From Streptococcus parasanguinis (GTDB taxonomy: Bacteria; Bacillota; Bacilli; Lactobacillales; Streptococcaceae), in contig CAJJKY010000019.1 in NCBI GenBank assembly GCA_905188195.1, positions 1 to 37,213 on the forward strand: DNA of 37,213 bases, in the 5' to 3' direction. Positions within the stretch are counted from its first letter, which is position 1; each line of letters begins with the position of its first letter. The notes below the pieces were generated by a model. The model worked only from the letters and a program-made list of their open reading frames with translations, had not been told where the DNA came from and did not search any database. The position numbers were made by a program, and so were the translations under genes. Shown here one piece after another: positions 1 through 7,220 of the stretch.

Positions 1-67
1 TCGCGAGTTCTTCTTGAGAAAGACCACGAAGTTCTTTAACAAATTCTTTTACTTCTGTAAGTTTCAT
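1..67 (-). CDS. rpmC: 50S ribosomal protein L29, N-terminal part only
   Basis: The first 22 codons of L29 (MKLTEVKEFVKELRGLSQEE...) are present; the rest lies beyond the window edge. L29 sits near the exit of the peptide tunnel on the large subunit. Its ATG lies 9 bases after the rplP stop codon and behind an AGGAGAGG-like site, so it is translated from the S10 operon mRNA. Confidence 0.93.
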   Translation of the reverse strand, partial: MKLTEVKEFVKELRGLSQEELA

Positions 68-76
68 GACCTCTCC

Positions 77-490
77 TTATTCTGCTTCACGTTTCACAAA
101 TTTAGTTTTAACTGGCAATTTGTGGCTAGCAAGACGAAGTGCTTCGCGTGCGATCTCTTCAGATACACCAGCGATTTCGAACATTACTTTACCACGTTTA
201 ACTGGTGCTACCCAACCTTCAGGAGCCCCTTTACCAGATCCCATACGTACCCCGATAGCTTTAGCGGTGTATGATTTGTGTGGGAAAATCTTAATCCAAA
301 CTTTACCACCACGTTTCATGTAACGAGTCATGGCGATACGAGCAGCTTCGATTTGACGGTTTGTGATCCAGTGGCTAGTTGTAGCTTGAAGACCGTATTC
401 ACCGAATGCTACTTCTTTTCCACCTTTTGCTTCACCGCGCATTTTACCACGGAATTCGCGACGGTGTTTTACACGTTTAGGTACTAACAT
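77..490 (-). CDS. rplP: 50S ribosomal protein L16
   Basis: 137 residues, the usual bacterial length. L16 binds 23S rRNA near the A site and elbow of the tRNA. The N-terminus MLVPKRVKHRREFRGKMRG and the central stretch with ATTSHWITNRQIEAARIAMTR are characteristic, followed by KRGGKVWIKIFPHKSYT. It starts 3 bases after the rpsC stop codon, which indicates coupled translation within the S10 operon. Nothing looks unusual. Confidence 0.98.
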   Translation of the reverse strand: MLVPKRVKHRREFRGKMRGEAKGGKEVAFGEYGLQATTSHWITNRQIEAARIAMTRYMKRGGKVWIKIFPHKSYTAKAIGVRMGSGKGAPEGWVAPVKRGKVMFEIAGVSEEIAREALRLASHKLPVKTKFVKREAE

Positions 491-493
491 TGG

Positions 494-1147
494 TTATTTA
501 CCTCCTTTAGCGTCTTTACGAGCTGGAAGAACTTCACCACGGTAGATCCATACTTTAACACCAAGTTTACCGTAAGTAGTGTCTGCTTCTTCCCAAGCGT
601 AATCGATATCAGCGCGAAGTGTGTGAAGTGGAACAGTTCCTTCAGAGTATCCTTCTGCACGGGCAATATCTGCACCGTTCAAACGACCTGATACTTGAGT
701 TTTGATTCCTTTAGCTCCAGCACGCATAGCACGTTGGATTGCTTGTTTTTGTGCACGACGGAAAGCAACACGTTGTTCCAATTGACGAGCGATTCCTTCA
801 CCAACAAGGTGAGCATCCAAGTCAGGACGTTTGATCTCAATGATGTTGATGTGTACTTGTTTACCAGTCAATTTGTTAAGAGCTGCACGAAGTGCATCAA
901 CGTTTGCTCCACCTTTACCGATAACCATACCTGGTTTAGCAGTGTGAAGAGAAACGTTAACTTTGTTTACTGCGCGTTCGATTTCAATAGTTGAAACGGC
1001 TGCGTCAGCCAATTCTTTTTGAATGAATTTACGGATTGCAAGATCTTCATGAAGGTAATCCGCGTATTCTTTTTCAGCATACCATTTGGCATCCCAATCA
1101 CGGATGATACCAACACGCATACCAATTGGATGTACTTTTTGACCCAC
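494..1147 (-). CDS. rpsC: 30S ribosomal protein S3
   Basis: 217 residues, normal for Firmicutes. S3 lies at the mRNA entry channel of the small subunit. The start MGQKVHPIGMRVGIIRDWDA is typical. A type II KH domain is visible with the GxxG loop in MVIGKGGANVDALR at about residues 74-87. The basic C-terminal end (RKDAKGGK) is also typical. The gene lies between rplV and rplP, with a GGAGGTAA-type ribosome binding site before its ATG. Confidence 0.98.
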   Translation of the reverse strand: MGQKVHPIGMRVGIIRDWDAKWYAEKEYADYLHEDLAIRKFIQKELADAAVSTIEIERAVNKVNVSLHTAKPGMVIGKGGANVDALRAALNKLTGKQVHINIIEIKRPDLDAHLVGEGIARQLEQRVAFRRAQKQAIQRAMRAGAKGIKTQVSGRLNGADIARAEGYSEGTVPLHTLRADIDYAWEEADTTYGKLGVKVWIYRGEVLPARKDAKGGK

Positions 1148-1159
1148 GAGTTTACCTCC

Positions 1160-1504
1160 TTATTTTTCTGCAACAGCTACTGTGATGTGAGCTGTACGTT
1201 TGTTGATTGGTGAAGCTGAACCTTTCGCACGTGGACGGAAACGTTTCATTGTTGGTCCTTCGTTTGCGAATGCTTCAGATACTACCAAGTTAGCTTTTTC
1301 CAAACCAAAGTTGTTTTCAGCGTTTGCTACTGCTGAGTTCAACACTTTAAGGATGATCCCTGCAGCTTTGTTTGGTGTGAATGTCAAAATAGCGATGGCA
1401 TCGGCTACGCTTTTACCACGGATGTTGTCAAGAACAAGACGTGATTTACGAGGTGAAACACGCACTGTACGAGCCATTGCTTTAGCTGAAGTAATTTCTG
1501 CCAT
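1160..1504 (-). CDS. rplV: 50S ribosomal protein L22
   Basis: 114 residues. L22 lines the nascent peptide tunnel with a beta-hairpin; the loop region MKRFRPRAKGSASPINKRTAHITV at the C-terminal end is recognisable, as is the N-terminal AKAMARTVRVSPRKSRLVLDNIRGK. It is located between rpsS and rpsC as in other S10 operons. The start ATG at 1504 follows an AAGGAGAA site. Confidence 0.98.
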   Translation of the reverse strand: MAEITSAKAMARTVRVSPRKSRLVLDNIRGKSVADAIAILTFTPNKAAGIILKVLNSAVANAENNFGLEKANLVVSEAFANEGPTMKRFRPRAKGSASPINKRTAHITVAVAEK

Positions 1505-1515
1505 TTATGTTCTCC

Positions 1516-1797
1516 TTATTTTCTACGTGTCTTCTTGTCGTCTGCCGCGTGACCTTTGTAAGTACGAGTTGGTGCAAATTCACCAAGCTTGTGACCTACC
1601 ATGTCTTCTTGGATGTAAACAGGTACATGTTTACGTCCATCATAAACTGCGATAGTGTATCCGATGAAACTTGGGAAGATCGTTGAACGACGTGACCAAG
1701 TTTTAATTACTTTTTTCTTTTCGTCGTTTGCTTGAGCTTCAACTTTTTTCATCAAATGCTCATCGACGAAAGGTCCTTTTTTAAGACTACGTCCCAT
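1516..1797 (-). CDS. rpsS: 30S ribosomal protein S19
   Basis: 93 residues when started at the ATG at 1797 ([18 protein letters not shown]), the family start. An in-frame ATG 11 codons upstream (1830) gives an extension not seen in S19; the AAAGGAGAAAATTACAAA stretch before 1797 provides the ribosome binding site, so 1797 is chosen. S19 binds the head of the 30S subunit near the P site with S13. The motif [21 protein letters not shown] is typical. Confidence 0.97.
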
Positions 1798-1826
1798 TTT
1801 GTAATTTTCTCCTTTAAAATTTAGTA

Positions 1827-1893
1827 CCACAGCGGCTTGCGCTGCTAGGCAGCGCTACCGAGCTGGCGGAAAGTGTAAGCTAGTTGCTTATGA
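1827..1893 (-). promoter_or_regulatory. GC-rich hairpin between rplB and rpsS
   Basis: The 96-base gap between rplB and rpsS holds a strong stem-loop read on the minus strand: GCGCTG/CAGCGC with a short loop, preceded by GCTCGGT. It has no T-tract, so it does not look like a terminator. The block GCTCGGT-N-GC-NN-TGCC followed by GCARCGC is shared with the rpsJ leader at about 4759-4790, suggesting a common RNA element in the same operon. Binding of a ribosomal protein is a guess. Confidence 0.45.
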
Positions 1894-2727
1894 TTATTTT
1901 TGGTTGCGACGACGAACGATAAGTTTGTCAGATTTCGCTTTCTTGTTACGAGTTTTAAGACCAAGCGCAGGTTTACCCCAAGGAGTAGATGGCGCTTTAC
2001 GTCCAACTGGTGCTTTACCTTCACCACCACCGTGTGGGTGATCATTCGGGTTCATTACAGAACCACGAACTGTAGGGCGAACACCTTTCCAGCGGTTACG
2101 TCCCGCTTTACCAAGGTTGACAAGTCCATGTTGTTCGTTTCCGACAACACCAACTGTAGCACGGCAAGTTCCAAGAATCATACGAACTTCGCCTGATTGA
2201 AGACGAACAAGTACATATTTACCTTCAGAACCCAATACTTGAGCAGAAGCTCCAGCAGCACGTACCAATTCTCCACCTTTACCAGGTTTCAATTCGATGT
2301 TGTGGATCAAAGTACCGACTGGGATGTTAGCAAGTGGAAGAGCATTTCCGACTTTGATATCTGCTTCTGGTCCTGATACGATGCGTTGACCTACTTCAAG
2401 ACCTTTAGGGGCGATGATGTAAGCTTTCACACCGTCAGTGTAGTGTACAAGCGCGATGTTAGCTGAGCGGTTTGGATCGTATTCGATCGTTTTAACGACT
2501 GCTTCAACTCCATCTTTGTTACGTTTGAAATCGATCAAACGGTAATGACGTTTGTGTCCACCACCTTGGTGACGAACAGTGATACGACCGTTGTTATTAC
2601 GACCTGCTTTGTTTTTAAGAGAAACAAGCAAAGTTTTCTCAGGTGTGTTTGTTGTGATTTCAGCGAAATCCAAAGAAGTCATATTACGGCGACCGTTTGT
2701 TGTTGGTTTATAAACACGAATTCCCAC
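1894..2727 (-). CDS. rplB: 50S ribosomal protein L2
   Basis: 277 residues, standard length. L2 is a core 23S rRNA-binding protein required for subunit association and peptidyl transferase assembly. Typical sequences are MGIRVYKPTTNGRRNMT at the start, the GRNNNGRITVRHQGGGHKRHYR stretch, and the conserved histidine-containing MNPNDHPHGGGEG near residue 225. The lysine/arginine-rich tail ends in RRRNQK. It lies between rplW and rpsS with an AGGAGG site 7 bases upstream of the ATG. Confidence 0.98.
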   Translation of the reverse strand: MGIRVYKPTTNGRRNMTSLDFAEITTNTPEKTLLVSLKNKAGRNNNGRITVRHQGGGHKRHYRLIDFKRNKDGVEAVVKTIEYDPNRSANIALVHYTDGVKAYIIAPKGLEVGQRIVSGPEADIKVGNALPLANIPVGTLIHNIELKPGKGGELVRAAGASAQVLGSEGKYVLVRLQSGEVRMILGTCRATVGVVGNEQHGLVNLGKAGRNRWKGVRPTVRGSVMNPNDHPHGGGEGKAPVGRKAPSTPWGKPALGLKTRNKKAKSDKLIVRRRNQK

Positions 2728-2744
2728 GATATTTCCTCCTTAGA

Positions 2745-3041
2745 TTATTCAGCTTCGGTAGCAAACAACTCGATTGCTTTAGAATCAGCTGCAAGCGTGA
2801 TGATAGCTTTTTTCGTTTTTGATGTAAAACCAGTATAACGTCCAACGCGTTTTGCTTTAGGTTTTACGTTTACAGTGTTCACATTCGCAACTTTTACACC
2901 TTCAAACGCAGCTTCAACAGCTTGTTTGATCAAAAGTTTGTGAGCGCGAGTGTCAACTTCGAATACATATTTGCCTGCTTCAAGTTGAGCCATTGACTTT
3001 TCAGTGATAACAGGTTTTTTGATAACATCATACAAATTCAT
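2745..3041 (-). CDS. rplW: 50S ribosomal protein L23
   Basis: 98 residues. L23 sits at the tunnel exit and is a docking point for trigger factor and SRP. MNLYDVIKKPVITEKSM is the standard N-terminus, and VKPKAKRVGRYTGFTSKTKKA matches the 23S-binding region. The start codon overlaps the rplD stop by one base, so the two are translationally coupled. Confidence 0.97.
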   Translation of the reverse strand: MNLYDVIKKPVITEKSMAQLEAGKYVFEVDTRAHKLLIKQAVEAAFEGVKVANVNTVNVKPKAKRVGRYTGFTSKTKKAIITLAADSKAIELFATEAE

Positions 3042-3664
3042 TATGCAAGAACCTCCTCGATTTTAGAGATAGCTGCTTGAGTAACAAGAAGTTTGTCACT
3101 ATTTGCGATGTCAAGAACACTTGCAGTTGTAGCAGTCGCAACTTTCACGTTTGAAAGGTTACGAGCTGAAAGAGCTGCGAATTCATTTCCTTCTTCAAGA
3201 ATAACAAGGACTTTAGAATCGATGCTCAAAGCTGCAAGAACTTTTGCAAATTCAGCAGTTTTTGGAGCTGTAAATTCAAGAGAATCAACGGCTACAAATT
3301 TGTTTTCAGCAACTTTTTCTGAGTAAACAGATTTAAGTGCAAGGCGACGAACTTTTTGAGGAAGTTTGTACGCATAGCTACGTGGAGTTGGTCCGAAGAC
3401 AATTCCACCACCACGCCATTGTGGAGAGCGGATAGAACCTTGACGAGCACGTCCAGTTCCTTTTTGACGCCATGGTTTGCGTCCGCCACCTGAAACGGCT
3501 GAACGGTTTTTAACTGCGTGAGTTCCTTGACGAAGGCTAGCACGTTGGCTGATGATCACATCAAATACAACTGCTTGGTTTGGTTCGATACCAAAGATCG
3601 CATCGTTAAGAACAACTTCGCCCGCTTGTTTACCAGTTTGGTCGAATAATGTTACATTTGCCAT
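3041..3664 (-). CDS. rplD: 50S ribosomal protein L4
   Basis: 207 residues. L4 contributes an extended loop to the peptide tunnel constriction; that loop is seen at about residues 60-100 (SGGGRKPWRQKGTGRARQG..., GGGIVFGPTPR), where macrolide-resistance mutations occur in this family. In gammaproteobacteria L4 also represses its own S10 operon; whether that happens in streptococci is not shown by the sequence. It lies between rplC and rplW. Confidence 0.98.
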   Translation of the reverse strand: MANVTLFDQTGKQAGEVVLNDAIFGIEPNQAVVFDVIISQRASLRQGTHAVKNRSAVSGGGRKPWRQKGTGRARQGSIRSPQWRGGGIVFGPTPRSYAYKLPQKVRRLALKSVYSEKVAENKFVAVDSLEFTAPKTAEFAKVLAALSIDSKVLVILEEGNEFAALSARNLSNVKVATATTASVLDIANSDKLLVTQAAISKIEEVLA

Positions 3665-3688
3665 TTTGACTGTATTCCCCTTTCCTTA

Positions 3689-4315
3689 TTATTTACCAGC
3701 TTTAACTGCTGACTTGATAGTGATAAGAGATTTCTTAGCACCTGGTACGTTACCTTTGATAAGGATAACGTTCTTTTCTGGAACAACTTGTACAACTTCA
3801 AGGTTTTGAATTGTTACACGATCGCCACCCATGCGTCCTGCAAGGTTTTTACCTTTGAATACGCGGTTAGGTGCAACAGGTCCCATAGAACCTGGACGAC
3901 GGTGGTAACGAGAACCGTGAGCCATAGGTCCACGTGATTGTCCGTGGCGTTTGATAACACCTTGGAAACCTTTACCTTTAGAAGTACCAGTTACATCAAC
4001 AATGTCTCCAGCTTCGAAAGTGTCAACTGTGATTTCAGCACCAACTTCCAAGCCTTCAACGTTTTTGAATTCACGAATGAAGCGCTTAGGAGCCGTGTTA
4101 GCTTTTGCTACATGTCCTTTAGCAGGTTTGTTGCTCAATACTTCGCGTTTGTCATCGAAACCAACTTGGATAGCGTTGTAACCATCTGTTTCAACAGTTT
4201 TAACTTGAAGAACAACGTTTGGAGTTGCTTCGATAACTGTTACAGGGATCAATTCGCCAGCTTCAGTGAAGATTTGAGTCATTCCCACTTTTTTCCCTAA
4301 GATTCCTTTTGTCAT
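3689..4315 (-). CDS. rplC: 50S ribosomal protein L3
   Basis: 208 residues. L3 is an early assembly protein whose central extension reaches the peptidyl transferase centre. MTKGILGKKVGMTQIF is the typical start, and GTSKGKGFQGVIKRHG plus GPMAHGSRYHRRPGSMG mark the central loop. It is the second gene of the operon, 82 bases after rpsJ; that gap is T-rich on the plus strand and shows no clear terminator. Confidence 0.98.
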   Translation of the reverse strand: MTKGILGKKVGMTQIFTEAGELIPVTVIEATPNVVLQVKTVETDGYNAIQVGFDDKREVLSNKPAKGHVAKANTAPKRFIREFKNVEGLEVGAEITVDTFEAGDIVDVTGTSKGKGFQGVIKRHGQSRGPMAHGSRYHRRPGSMGPVAPNRVFKGKNLAGRMGGDRVTIQNLEVVQVVPEKNVILIKGNVPGAKKSLITIKSAVKAGK

Positions 4316-4397
4316 GAGAAAATAGTTCCTTTTCTATAGTTTTTTTATTCAAAAAGTTTTTAACGAGCGTTTTTTATGCTCTGGATCAAGCTTTAGA

Positions 4398-4706
4398 TTA
4401 AAGTTTGATTTCTACGTTTACACCACTTGGAAGATCCAATTTCATCAAAGCGTCAACTGTTTTTTGAGTTGGGTTGATGATGTCGATCAAACGTTTGTGT
4501 GTACGCATTTCGAATTGTTCGCGAGAATCTTTGTATTTGTGAGTCGCACGAATGATTGTGTAGAGGCTACGCTCAGTTGGAAGTGGGATTGGACCCGCAA
4601 CTTGTGCACCTGTACGAGTAGCTGATTCTACGATTTTTGCAGCCGCTGTGTCAAGTGTACGGTGTTCGTACGCTTTCAAACGGATGCGGATTTTTTTGTT
4701 TGCCAT
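4398..4706 (-). CDS. rpsJ: 30S ribosomal protein S10
   Basis: 102 residues, the first gene of the S10 operon. S10 is in the 30S head and, in other bacteria, also acts as NusE in antitermination complexes. MANKKIRIRLKAYEHRTLD and the IPLPTERSLYTIIRATHKYKDSREQFEMRTHKR stretch are diagnostic. An AAAAGGAGAAAAAG ribosome binding site precedes the ATG at 4706. A leader of about 130 bases lies upstream. Confidence 0.98.
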   Translation of the reverse strand: MANKKIRIRLKAYEHRTLDTAAAKIVESATRTGAQVAGPIPLPTERSLYTIIRATHKYKDSREQFEMRTHKRLIDIINPTQKTVDALMKLDLPSGVNVEIKL

Positions 4707-4871
4707 CTTTTTCTCCTTTTCGTCTATTTAAGATAATAGGCTAGCTCCACAAGAAAACCGACGCGCGTTGCGTGGCAATGCAACCGAGCGTGTCGCAACC
4801 TCTTGCATCAAAGCTAATAGCTGTTTTTCACAGCACCATAGTAGTTTAACACAAACAAAGGCCCAATGCAA
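4707..4871 (-). promoter_or_regulatory. S10 operon promoter and structured leader
   Basis: On the minus strand, TTGCAT (4866-4871) is followed after 17 bases by TAAACT (4843-4848) with an extended TG, a plausible promoter starting near 4836. The resulting leader of about 130 bases begins with a small hairpin (GCTGT/ACAGC) and then a GC-rich structure with CGACACGC pairing to GCGCGTCG around 4753-4795. Related bases recur upstream of rpsS (1827-1893). The remainder of the gap up to 4955 is AT-rich with no gene visible. Confidence 0.55.
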
Positions 4872-4954
4872 GGGATTTGAGAAGATTTTTTTCGTTTTTT
4901 TAATGAAAGTGTTTTCGAAAAATATAGAATGCTAAAAATGTTGCCATTATATAG

Positions 4955-4993
4955 AAAAAAGTTCTACTTTTTTAGCTAAGTAGAACTTTTTAA
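4955..4993 (-). terminator. Terminator of the secreted-protein operon
   Basis: AAAAAGTTCTACTT pairs with AAGTAGAACTTTTTT (minus-strand reading), ending in a T-run. It lies 44 bases after the stop codon of the 5037-5417 gene. The stem sequence is the same as in the tgt terminator at 7221-7254, and a 17-base direct repeat (aaaaaagttctactttt) occurs at 4955 and 7221. Confidence 0.85.
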
Positions 4994-5036
4994 CGTAAAG
5001 AGATACGCTGATCGCATCCTTACATCTTTTCACTTT

Positions 5037-5417
5037 TTATTTATTGATTTTCATGGCCGCTTTTATTTCACCAATTGTTGATGCAGTGCTTGTATCTTGG
5101 AATGATTTTAACTCTTTATTTCCTCTCTCATCAATAGTTTCAACTGGATTACTATAATCATCCGTGGAACTCGTTGTAAATCCACCGGATTCATCAGCAA
5201 TAATTACTTTACTATCAGGTAAATTACCAAAATAATCATTTATTTCTTTTTCTGATTTACCTCTTAAGAGTTTTTTATAGATTTGTATTGTTTGGTTTTT
5301 CTTTTGATCGATTCCTGTTGATTCAGCAATGGCGTTTTTTTGTAATGCATACGATACAATCCCAATAGTTAGAACTGTTGCTATTAGAGATATGATCTTT
5401 TTAGTTTGATTAGCCAT
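5037..5417 (-). CDS. Small exported protein of unknown function
   Basis: 126 residues, started at the ATG at 5417 behind AAGTAGG rather than at an in-frame GTG three codons upstream. The N-terminus MANQTKKIISLIATVLTIGIV is a basic-hydrophobic signal segment, and NAIA followed by ES suggests cleavage near residue 32. The mature part is hydrophilic, with an acidic serine/threonine-rich centre (about residues 68-85) and a lysine-rich end. I recognise no family. It lies 17 bases after the 206-residue secreted protein and in the same operon, so its job is probably tied to that protein; immunity factor, second toxin component or cell-wall protein are all open. Confidence 0.75.
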   Translation of the reverse strand: MANQTKKIISLIATVLTIGIVSYALQKNAIAESTGIDQKKNQTIQIYKKLLRGKSEKEINDYFGNLPDSKVIIADESGGFTTSSTDDYSNPVETIDERGNKELKSFQDTSTASTIGEIKAAMKINK

Positions 5418-5434
5418 TTTTTTCACCTACTTTC

Positions 5435-6055
5435 TTAAACAGGATTACTTACTTTATATCTTGAACCTGATCTAGGATTATATGTCTTGAAAAATGTTCC
5501 TTTTCGACTATCGACCGCAACATAACCGCCATCATTAACTACCACTGAGATTCCATATCCATCTTCTACCAAACCACTATCACCTTGAGCTTGCCAATAA
5601 AGGTAGTCACCGCTTCCCCAGGAAGGTTTAAATCGTTCTTCCCCATAACGCCACCCCTTTGCATAGAAGGCATTTGATAGATATTCTTGGTTTGGGTATA
5701 AGACATGAACTCGTGTTGGAATCCATGCTCCAAAAAATACCGTTCCTGATGAAGCAACTTCCATTTTCCCAGGAAACAACTGTGTAGCTAATAGTTGTTT
5801 ATATTCAGCTACTGTCATGATTTGACCTTCGCTTGCGACCTGTTCTAACGGAAAATTTTTGCTCCCGTCTTTATTTACTATAATTCCTCCACCCGCAGTT
5901 GTTAAAACATATTGATCATCTTTCAAACCTTGAGTAACCTGCTCAATTTGTTCTCCTGTCATATATTCATCTGCCTTAACACTATTTTTTCCAGCTATTA
6001 AGAATAAGCTTATAAACGCTATAACAATTATTATTTGCTTGAATTTTATCATCAT
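5435..6055 (-). CDS. Secreted protein of unknown function, putative effector
   Basis: 206 residues with a clear signal peptide: MMIKFK, a hydrophobic core IIIVIAFISLFLIAG, and a likely cleavage after VKA at about residue 28. The mature protein of about 178 residues is rich in glycine and aromatic residues in its second half (GAWIPTRVHV, KGWRYGEERF, SGDYLYWQAQGDSG, GYGISVVVNDGGYVAV). No cysteine and no wall anchor is visible. GAGGAG lies just before two adjacent ATGs (6055 and 6052); either could be used. It follows the 16-residue peptide gene by 45 bases and shares its ComR-box promoter. Secretion and this control suggest a bacteriocin-like or cell-surface effector, but the family is not recognised. 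Confidence 0.8.
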   Translation of the reverse strand: MMIKFKQIIIVIAFISLFLIAGKNSVKADEYMTGEQIEQVTQGLKDDQYVLTTAGGGIIVNKDGSKNFPLEQVASEGQIMTVAEYKQLLATQLFPGKMEVASSGTVFFGAWIPTRVHVLYPNQEYLSNAFYAKGWRYGEERFKPSWGSGDYLYWQAQGDSGLVEDGYGISVVVNDGGYVAVDSRKGTFFKTYNPRSGSRYKVSNPV

Positions 6056-6100
6056 TTTCTCCTCTAAACGATTTCTACGGAATTATTTCTAATCCATTTG

Positions 6101-6151
6101 CTATTTACACCACCAACAAGTTTCAACAAATAATAGTATCAAATTAACCAT
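6101..6151 (-). CDS. Short hydrophobic WW-motif peptide, candidate pheromone precursor
   Basis: The ORF encodes MVNLILLFVETCWWCK (16 residues), below the length cut-off of gene callers. GGAGGG ends 4 bases before the ATG, one of the strongest ribosome binding sites in the window. The TATAAT at 6181-6186 puts the mRNA start about 23 bases upstream. Length, hydrophobic start and C-terminal tandem tryptophans match ComS/XIP precursors (S. mutans ComS is 17 residues and ends with DWWSL). Unlike known XIPs the WW pair is flanked by cysteines (C-W-W-C) and the chain ends in lysine. The adjacent regulator is ComR-like and the promoter has a ComR box. The role as a signal is inferred. Confidence 0.72.
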   Translation of the reverse strand: MVNLILLFVETCWWCK

Positions 6152-6180
6152 ATCACCCTCCATTTTCTTTCTTTGTGGTT

Positions 6181-6227
6181 ATTATAGAACCTTTAAACAT
6201 AGTTTAACAGGACAAAAATGTCCTGCT
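6181..6227 (-). promoter_or_regulatory. ComR-box promoter of the peptide/effector operon
   Basis: AACAGGACA-N4-TGTCCTGCT (6206-6227) matches the published ComR box AACANGACA-N4-TGTCNTGTT at all but one specified base. The TATAAT (-10) is at 6181-6186, 19 bases from the box. The -35 position is non-consensus (TGTTAA), as expected for an activator-dependent promoter. A second inverted repeat (TTAAAC-N3-GTTTAA, 6193-6207) lies between the box and -10. The box begins 3 bases beyond the regulator stop codon, so its hairpin could also slow read-through, but it has no T-tract. Confidence 0.78.
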
Positions 6228-6229
6228 AA

Positions 6230-7141
6230 TTATTTGATATCCTGTTGCCATTCCTGTTTTAGTTTTTTTAGTAGCATTTCTTCTTTAATCATTTCTGCAA
6301 AGTGTATAGCTGATTCGTAATACTCTTTGGCCTCTTTTTTATCATTCTTATAACTGAGATAATATTTCCATTCAAACATATCTATCAAAGATTTTTTCTG
6401 ATAGTCTTGAGTTCGTTCCATAATTTGAATTAACCTGTCTAATATTTCTCTAACTTTTTTATAATCACCTAATCTAAAAAACAACCCTAAAGCTAGAAAA
6501 AGTGTATCTCTCAATACAAATTGCTGATAGATTAATAATTCACCATCATCTACCAATAACCTTTGTACAATTTTCGGTAATAATTTCCATCCTGGATTAC
6601 AGTATATGTCATCATCGTGTATCATTATTATTAAAAGTAATTTAATCAACAAAAGATCATTTAAGGTATATGTATTCTTCTTTTTTAGTTGATCAAGATA
6701 ATCCTCCAATAAATGATTCCCAAGTTCAATCAATTCACTCTCATTAACATCGGATATAGTGGTTAAGATATCAACAATCAATTGCTCCTCTTCAGGCAAA
6801 TCTTCATAATAATTCTCATATATGATTTCGAAACGTTTTTCCTCTTCATAAATCTTTCTTTTATCCGAATACGTCGTATTTCTTAATAATTGGTATTTTA
6901 AGTCTAAATATTCTTTTGGTAATTCTGTATAGTCTGGCATCAATGAAAATAAATTCATGTCTAGTCGTTCAGCTAAAAAATTTATCTTAGTTAATGTTGG
7001 TCTCGACAAGCCTGACTCTATTCGAGTTAATTGACGCACAGTCAACTCGCTCTCATCCTGACACAACTCTTCTTTGGTCATTCCTTTTTGTTTTCTATAT
7101 TTTTTCACAAGAGTTGCAAATTTTCGAAGATCTTCTACCAT
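6230..7141 (-). CDS. ComR-like RRNPPA-family transcriptional regulator
   Basis: 303 residues starting at the ATG at 7141; an in-frame ATG three codons upstream sits directly on the AGGAAGG ribosome binding site and is rejected. An XRE helix-turn-helix covers about residues 5-62, with DESELTVRQLTRIESG (29-44) nearly identical to the ComR signature. It is followed by LPKEYLDLKYQLLRNTTY and LPEEEQLIVD, which align with ComR of S. mutans. The rest is helical, TPR-like, and would bind an imported peptide. ComR activates comS and sigX; paralogues such as ScuR and SarF in S. salivarius control bacteriocin genes instead. Here no sigX is seen; the targets next door are a WW peptide and two secreted proteins. 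Confidence 0.85.
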   Translation of the reverse strand: MVEDLRKFATLVKKYRKQKGMTKEELCQDESELTVRQLTRIESGLSRPTLTKINFLAERLDMNLFSLMPDYTELPKEYLDLKYQLLRNTTYSDKRKIYEEEKRFEIIYENYYEDLPEEEQLIVDILTTISDVNESELIELGNHLLEDYLDQLKKKNTYTLNDLLLIKLLLIIMIHDDDIYCNPGWKLLPKIVQRLLVDDGELLIYQQFVLRDTLFLALGLFFRLGDYKKVREILDRLIQIMERTQDYQKKSLIDMFEWKYYLSYKNDKKEAKEYYESAIHFAEMIKEEMLLKKLKQEWQQDIK

Positions 7142-7163
7142 AGTTATCATCCTTCCTGAATAC

Positions 7164-7192
7164 ATTATACCCAATAACAATTCTGCTTACAA
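7164..7192 (-). promoter_or_regulatory. Promoter of the ComR-like regulator
   Basis: TTGTAA (7187-7192), a 17-base spacer and TATAAT (7164-7169) on the minus strand make a near-consensus housekeeping promoter about 23 bases from the start codon. The regulator therefore seems to be made constitutively, separate from its target promoter. Confidence 0.75.
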
Positions 7193-7220
7193 CAATATCG
7201 ATGCTCTATGAAATTTAATC

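Noticed and set aside
3093..4300. Long open frames on the plus strand opposite rplD and rplC
   Set aside because: Shadows of highly expressed ribosomal genes with biased codons; no start signals or recognisable proteins.
6208..6225. Hairpin after the regulator gene as a terminator
   Set aside because: No T-tract follows; the bases fit a ComR box in the correct place before a -10, so it is treated as an operator.
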